Below are positions 6,527 through 8,545 of a stretch of 8,545 nucleotides of DNA, piece by piece; the first letter of the stretch is position 1; every line of letters begins with the position of its first letter. A model generated the notes under the pieces. The model made no database searches. It had not been told where the DNA came from and worked only from the letters and a program-made list of their open reading frames with translations. The position numbers and the translations under genes were made by a program. The stretch covers positions 1-8,545 of the forward strand of contig JAICND010000039.1 in NCBI GenBank assembly GCA_025929005.1, in the 5' to 3' direction. This DNA comes from Acidimicrobiia bacterium (GTDB taxonomy: Bacteria > Actinomycetota > Acidimicrobiia > Spongiisociales > ZC4RG35).

Positions 6527-6912
6527 CCGATCCAGGCGAAGAGATCGACGGCGTTTCCGCTGGGATCCAACACCGTCGCATAGCGCTGACCCCAGGGAGC
6601 GTCGAAAGGTGCGACGTGGGAGGTCCCGCCCCTTCCCAACAGCTCGAGATGGATTTCGTCGACCTCAGCCGGGTTGTCACAAAGGAAAGCCAGCGCCACC
6701 CGATGGCTGCCCGAAGGGGGCTGCCAGTCCGAAAAGGACTTCAGCATGTCCTCGGTGTCGAACATCAGGCGAATCCCTCCAGGACCATTGGTCTCGACGT
6801 GGCCCTCGCTCTCAGAACCCTCAGCAAAGACCAGACCCAGCCGGCGATAAAAGTCGATGGTGTCGCCCATGTGGGAAACGACGACCCCGATCGCATCCAG
6901 GTTGGCTGACAT
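6523..6912 (-). CDS. Small VOC-superfamily (glyoxalase/bleomycin-resistance-like) protein
   Basis: The 129-residue product fits a single vicinal-oxygen-chelate domain built from two beta-alpha-beta-beta-beta modules. The first module has IGVVVSHMGDTIDFYRRLGL, and the second ends in GQRYATVLDPSGNAVDLFAW, the classic VOC finish. Compared with E. coli glyoxalase I as I remember it, all four metal-ligand positions (H5, E56, H74, E122) are replaced, by about A, R, R and D. A metal-dependent glyoxalase I activity is therefore unlikely; a metal-free binding or resistance-type role, or an unknown reaction, is more probable. ATG 6912 is chosen because the protein homology starts there; the frame stays open further upstream, but that part runs through pth in another frame. 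No good Shine-Dalgarno is present. A two-codon ATG-CGC-TGA at 6920 overlaps the start as TGATG, and the pth stop lies 22 bases upstream, so coupled translation is plausible. The stop overlaps the glpK start. Confidence 0.85.
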   Translation of the reverse strand: MSANLDAIGVVVSHMGDTIDFYRRLGLVFAEGSESEGHVETNGPGGIRLMFDTEDMLKSFSDWQPPSGSHRVALAFLCDNPAEVDEIHLELLGRGGTSHVAPFDAPWGQRYATVLDPSGNAVDLFAWIG

Positions 6913-6934
6913 CAGCGCATTCTGCCAGCTGTCG

Positions 6935-7498
6935 CTAGGACGGTCGCCGGTGCGCCGCCTTCTCCTGGGCCCTGGCCGGATCTGCCAACCAGAGCTCGAT
7001 GACATCCGCCGCGTCTTCAACCAGCAGGTCGGCCTCCTTGCGCTCGGCTCTTGAGAGCCGGGCCAGCACATGATCGGCCGCCTCTCGGCTTCCCGGCGGG
7101 CGGCCGACCCCGATCTTGAGACGGGAAAAGTCCTTGGTGGCCAGGTGTTGTTCGAGCGACTTGATGCCGTTGTGGCCACCGCTGCCGCCGCCCACTTGCA
7201 GGCGGAGGCGCCCGAAGGCCAGATCGATGTCGTCGTGCAGCACCAGCAGATCGCTGGGCGAGGCCTTGAAGTACGCCACCAGCGCCCGCACGGCTCGACC
7301 CGAGTCGTTCATGAACGTCAATGGTGAGGCGAGGACCAGATCACCCAGTCTTACGAGATCGGCGCGCACCCGGAGAGGGCCCCTTTTGAGCTTGGCCTCT
7401 CGTCTTCGGGCAAGAGCCGTCAGGGCTTCGTAACCGAGGTTGTGGCGGGTGCCTTCGTAGTCCGATCCCGGGTTGCGAAGCCCGACGACGATCCGCAA
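6935..7498 (-). CDS. pth: Peptidyl-tRNA hydrolase
   Basis: This enzyme cleaves the ester bond of peptidyl-tRNAs dropped by stalled ribosomes, recycling tRNA; it is essential in most bacteria. The 187 residues match the bacterial Pth family throughout. The first strand is VVGLRNPG with N9. The catalytic histidine H19 lies in YEGTRHNLGY, TFMNDSGRAV gives N64, the aspartate of LHDDID is D89, and GGSGGHNGIKS gives H109/N110, all equivalent to the E. coli active-site and tRNA-binding residues. The start is TTG at 7498, only 3 bases after the rplY stop, and the conserved strand begins at residue 2, so no other start fits. The ribosome site is weak, which suggests coupling to rplY. The order rplY-pth is a common conserved pair in bacteria. 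The arginine- and lysine-rich C-terminus is family-typical. Confidence 0.97.
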   Translation of the reverse strand: MRIVVGLRNPGSDYEGTRHNLGYEALTALARRREAKLKRGPLRVRADLVRLGDLVLASPLTFMNDSGRAVRALVAYFKASPSDLLVLHDDIDLAFGRLRLQVGGGSGGHNGIKSLEQHLATKDFSRLKIGVGRPPGSREAADHVLARLSRAERKEADLLVEDAADVIELWLADPARAQEKAAHRRPS

Positions 7499-7501
7499 CT
7501 G

Positions 7502-8155
7502 CTACTCGTCGTTTTCGGATTCGATTTCGGTCTCGGTCTCCTCGCCAGGCTCGGCGCCTTCCTCCCCTTCCTCTTCGGTGGGCTCGGGAACAGCCTCGAT
7601 GGTGGGAGGGGAGACCATCACCAGCAGCGTGTCGGAATCATCCAAGAAGACGACCCCCTCGATCGGCAGGAGATCGGAAACCCGCAGGGTGTCGTTGATT
7701 TGGAGCTCGCTGACGTCGAGGTCCACCGACCCCGGAATCTGGGTCGGCAACGCCTCGATCCGGATGGTGTTGCGGGCAGGAGTGAGGATCCCCCCCTCCT
7801 TGAGCCCAATCGGGGTGCCGGTGAAGTGGAGCGTGACCTCGGTTTCGACGGTCTCCGACAGAGAAACCTGGAGAAAGTCGACGTGACGGATCTGATTGCG
7901 AAAAGGGTGGCGGTCGATCGACTTGATGAGGGTCGGGACCGAGGTGGCCCCATCGATCTCCAGGTTGATCAGGGCGTGGGTGCCGCCTTCACCGTGAAAC
8001 GCCACGGTGAGATCGTGATGGTTGACCGCAACGTGCATAGGTTCGGTGCCCAAACCGTAGACGACGGCCGGCACCATCCCGGTTGCGCGCAAACGGCGGG
8101 AGGAACGGCTACCCAAAGGCCGCCCTGTCTCGACGCGAATTGATACTTGGGCCAC
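7502..8155 (-). CDS. rplY: 50S ribosomal protein L25, long Ctc form
   Basis: This large-subunit protein binds 5S rRNA; the long form is also known as general stress protein Ctc/TL5. The 217 residues divide into an N-terminal L25 beta-barrel domain (about 1-92) with the signature GMVPAVVYG (26-34) and HVDFLQV (91-97), a C-terminal Ctc domain (about 98-186) with FTGTPIGLKEGG (111-122), and an acidic tail from about residue 190 that is nearly all E, with G, P, T, S and D. The tail is common in long L25 proteins and probably disordered. The start is GTG at 8155 with AAGGAG seven bases ahead; the conserved N-terminus begins immediately after it. As first gene of the rplY-pth-VOC-glpK unit it follows a plausible promoter. 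Confidence 0.96.
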   Translation of the reverse strand: MAQVSIRVETGRPLGSRSSRRLRATGMVPAVVYGLGTEPMHVAVNHHDLTVAFHGEGGTHALINLEIDGATSVPTLIKSIDRHPFRNQIRHVDFLQVSLSETVETEVTLHFTGTPIGLKEGGILTPARNTIRIEALPTQIPGSVDLDVSELQINDTLRVSDLLPIEGVVFLDDSDTLLVMVSPPTIEAVPEPTEEEGEEGAEPGEETETEIESENDE

Positions 8156-8162
8156 GAAAGGA

Positions 8163-8168
8163 CTCCTT
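8163..8168 (-). promoter_or_regulatory. Shine-Dalgarno AAGGAG for rplY
   Basis: AAGGAG on the minus strand lies 7 bases before the GTG start of rplY and fixes that start. It is the strongest correctly placed ribosome site before a standard start codon in the window, as expected for a ribosomal protein gene. Confidence 0.75.
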
Positions 8169-8187
8169 GCGGGAAAGGGGGGCCCAC

Positions 8188-8217
8188 ATTGTAGGCGTGG
8201 CCAGGTTGCGCTGAGAA
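8188..8217 (-). promoter_or_regulatory. Probable promoter of the rplY-pth-VOC-glpK unit
   Basis: On the minus strand, TACAAT (8193-8188) matches the -10 consensus at five of six positions. An 18-base spacer separates it from TTCTCA (8217-8212), a four-of-six match to the -35 consensus. Transcription would begin near 8181 and give a leader of about 25 bases that includes the AAGGAG site. This is the only good promoter-like sequence ahead of the four closely packed genes. Confidence 0.5.
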
Positions 8218-8247
8218 AACGACCAACGGGTTAGCTGATCTTTGGTC
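8215..8247 (-). terminator. Weak terminator-like hairpin after the hydrolase gene
   Basis: On the minus strand GACCAA (8247-8242) and TTGGTC (8226-8221) form a perfect 6-base inverted repeat around a 15-base loop, directly followed by GTTTTC. It begins at the hydrolase stop codon, where a terminator would be expected. The stem is short, the loop large and the T-run only four bases, so termination is uncertain; the T-run also overlaps the proposed -35 of the next unit. Confidence 0.25.
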
Positions 8248-8545
8248 AGAGCCCCCTAACCCAGGCCGCGGTCCGCTCGGCCAGGAGTTCGGTTGTGGCC
8301 TGTTTGCGATCGAGCGAGTGAGACGCACCCTCGAGGATCTCGACATCTGCGTTGCCGAGTGGACTGACGTATTGGTCAAAGAGGTCCATCCGGGACAACG
8401 CGTCCCGGGTTCCCTGGAAGAACAACATCGGCACCTTGATGTCGGGGAGATGCTCAACTCTGAGCTTGTCAGGTTGGCCAGGAGGGTGGAGTGGATAGGC
8501 GTAGAGGACCACGGCCCGACACGGTTCCTGGGCGGCGGCGAGATA
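8246..8545 (-). CDS. Alpha/beta hydrolase, KANL3/Tex30-type, C-terminal part (5' end outside window)
   Basis: The frame is open to the right edge, so the gene starts beyond the window; 99 residues are visible and the GTG at 8512 is internal. The segment LYAYPLHPPGQPDKLRVEHL is the characteristic stretch of the KANL3/Tex30 (dienelactone-hydrolase-like) alpha/beta hydrolases, which in bacteria are small soluble proteins of roughly 200 residues. Two members of the catalytic triad are visible: the aspartate in FFQGTRDALS and the histidine in LEGASHSLD. The nucleophile serine would lie outside the window. The substrate is unknown for these bacterial members. The gene reads in the same direction as rplY, but 90 bases, a weak hairpin and a promoter separate them, so it is probably a different transcription unit. 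Confidence 0.85.
   Translation of the reverse strand, partial: YLAAAQEPCRAVVLYAYPLHPPGQPDKLRVEHLPDIKVPMLFFQGTRDALSRMDLFDQYVSPLGNADVEILEGASHSLDRKQATTELLAERTAAWVRGL

Noticed and set aside
6913..7179. N-terminal extension of the VOC protein to position 7179
   Set aside because: The extra 89 codons run inside pth in another frame and are arginine/serine-rich without homology; the VOC fold begins at ATG 6912.
7502..7590. Biased, repetitive GAG/GAA-rich stretch at the end of rplY, looked at as a repeat array
   Set aside because: It simply encodes the acidic C-terminal tail common in long L25 proteins; there is no regular repeat unit.
7442..8143. Plus-strand open frame of 233 codons opposite rplY and the start of pth
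   Set aside because: It is antisense to well-conserved genes; its composition, rich in D, G, R and V, mirrors the codons of the L25 gene and shows no recognisable domain.

Overview
The window is a gene-dense, GC-rich bacterial chromosome segment with ten protein genes, two of them cut by the window edges. I see no tRNA, rRNA, CRISPR array, insertion sequence or phage gene. The longest non-coding stretch is about 90 bases. Gene content and several sequence details suggest an actinobacterium, possibly an uncultured one of the Acidimicrobiia type. These details are GTG and TTG starts, a long acidic-tailed Ctc-type L25, and a glycerol kinase with the GLFAP-HWR-SDARG variant of the family loop. 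The lineage is inference from style and not from a marker gene.

Left part, plus strand (1-1825): the C-terminal part of a PQQ-type beta-propeller protein is followed after 3 bases by a complete 12-helix MFS transporter. The transporter gene converges on, and overlaps by 8 bases, a minus-strand pair (1818 to about 3331). In transcription order that pair is pgsA (phosphatidylglycerophosphate synthase) and then an NAD-dependent epimerase/reductase coupled to it through a GTGA overlap.

Centre (3407-6526): glpD (FAD-dependent glycerol-3-phosphate dehydrogenase) is divergent from pgsA and convergent with glpK (glycerol kinase). GlpK makes glycerol 3-phosphate, GlpD burns it to dihydroxyacetone phosphate, and PgsA puts it into phospholipid. 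The middle of the window is therefore a glycerol-3-phosphate branch point, without the usual glpF or glpR in view.

Right part, minus strand (6523-8155): rplY (L25/Ctc), pth (peptidyl-tRNA hydrolase), a small VOC-fold protein and glpK lie head to tail with gaps of 3 and 22 bases and then a 4-base ATGA overlap. They look like one operon driven from a promoter near 8190-8217, which places a carbon-catabolism kinase behind translation genes. At the right edge is the C-terminal third of a KANL3/Tex30-type alpha/beta hydrolase.

The most interesting signals are at translation starts. The pgsA reading frame has an ideal Shine-Dalgarno sequence placed for an ATC start that would restore the conserved N-terminus. 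glpD lacks a Shine-Dalgarno but has a TANNNT box at exactly the spacing of leaderless promoters, next to a Shine-Dalgarno-led three-codon mini-ORF. I found no convincing new multi-gene system; most of the window is ordinary metabolism and housekeeping.
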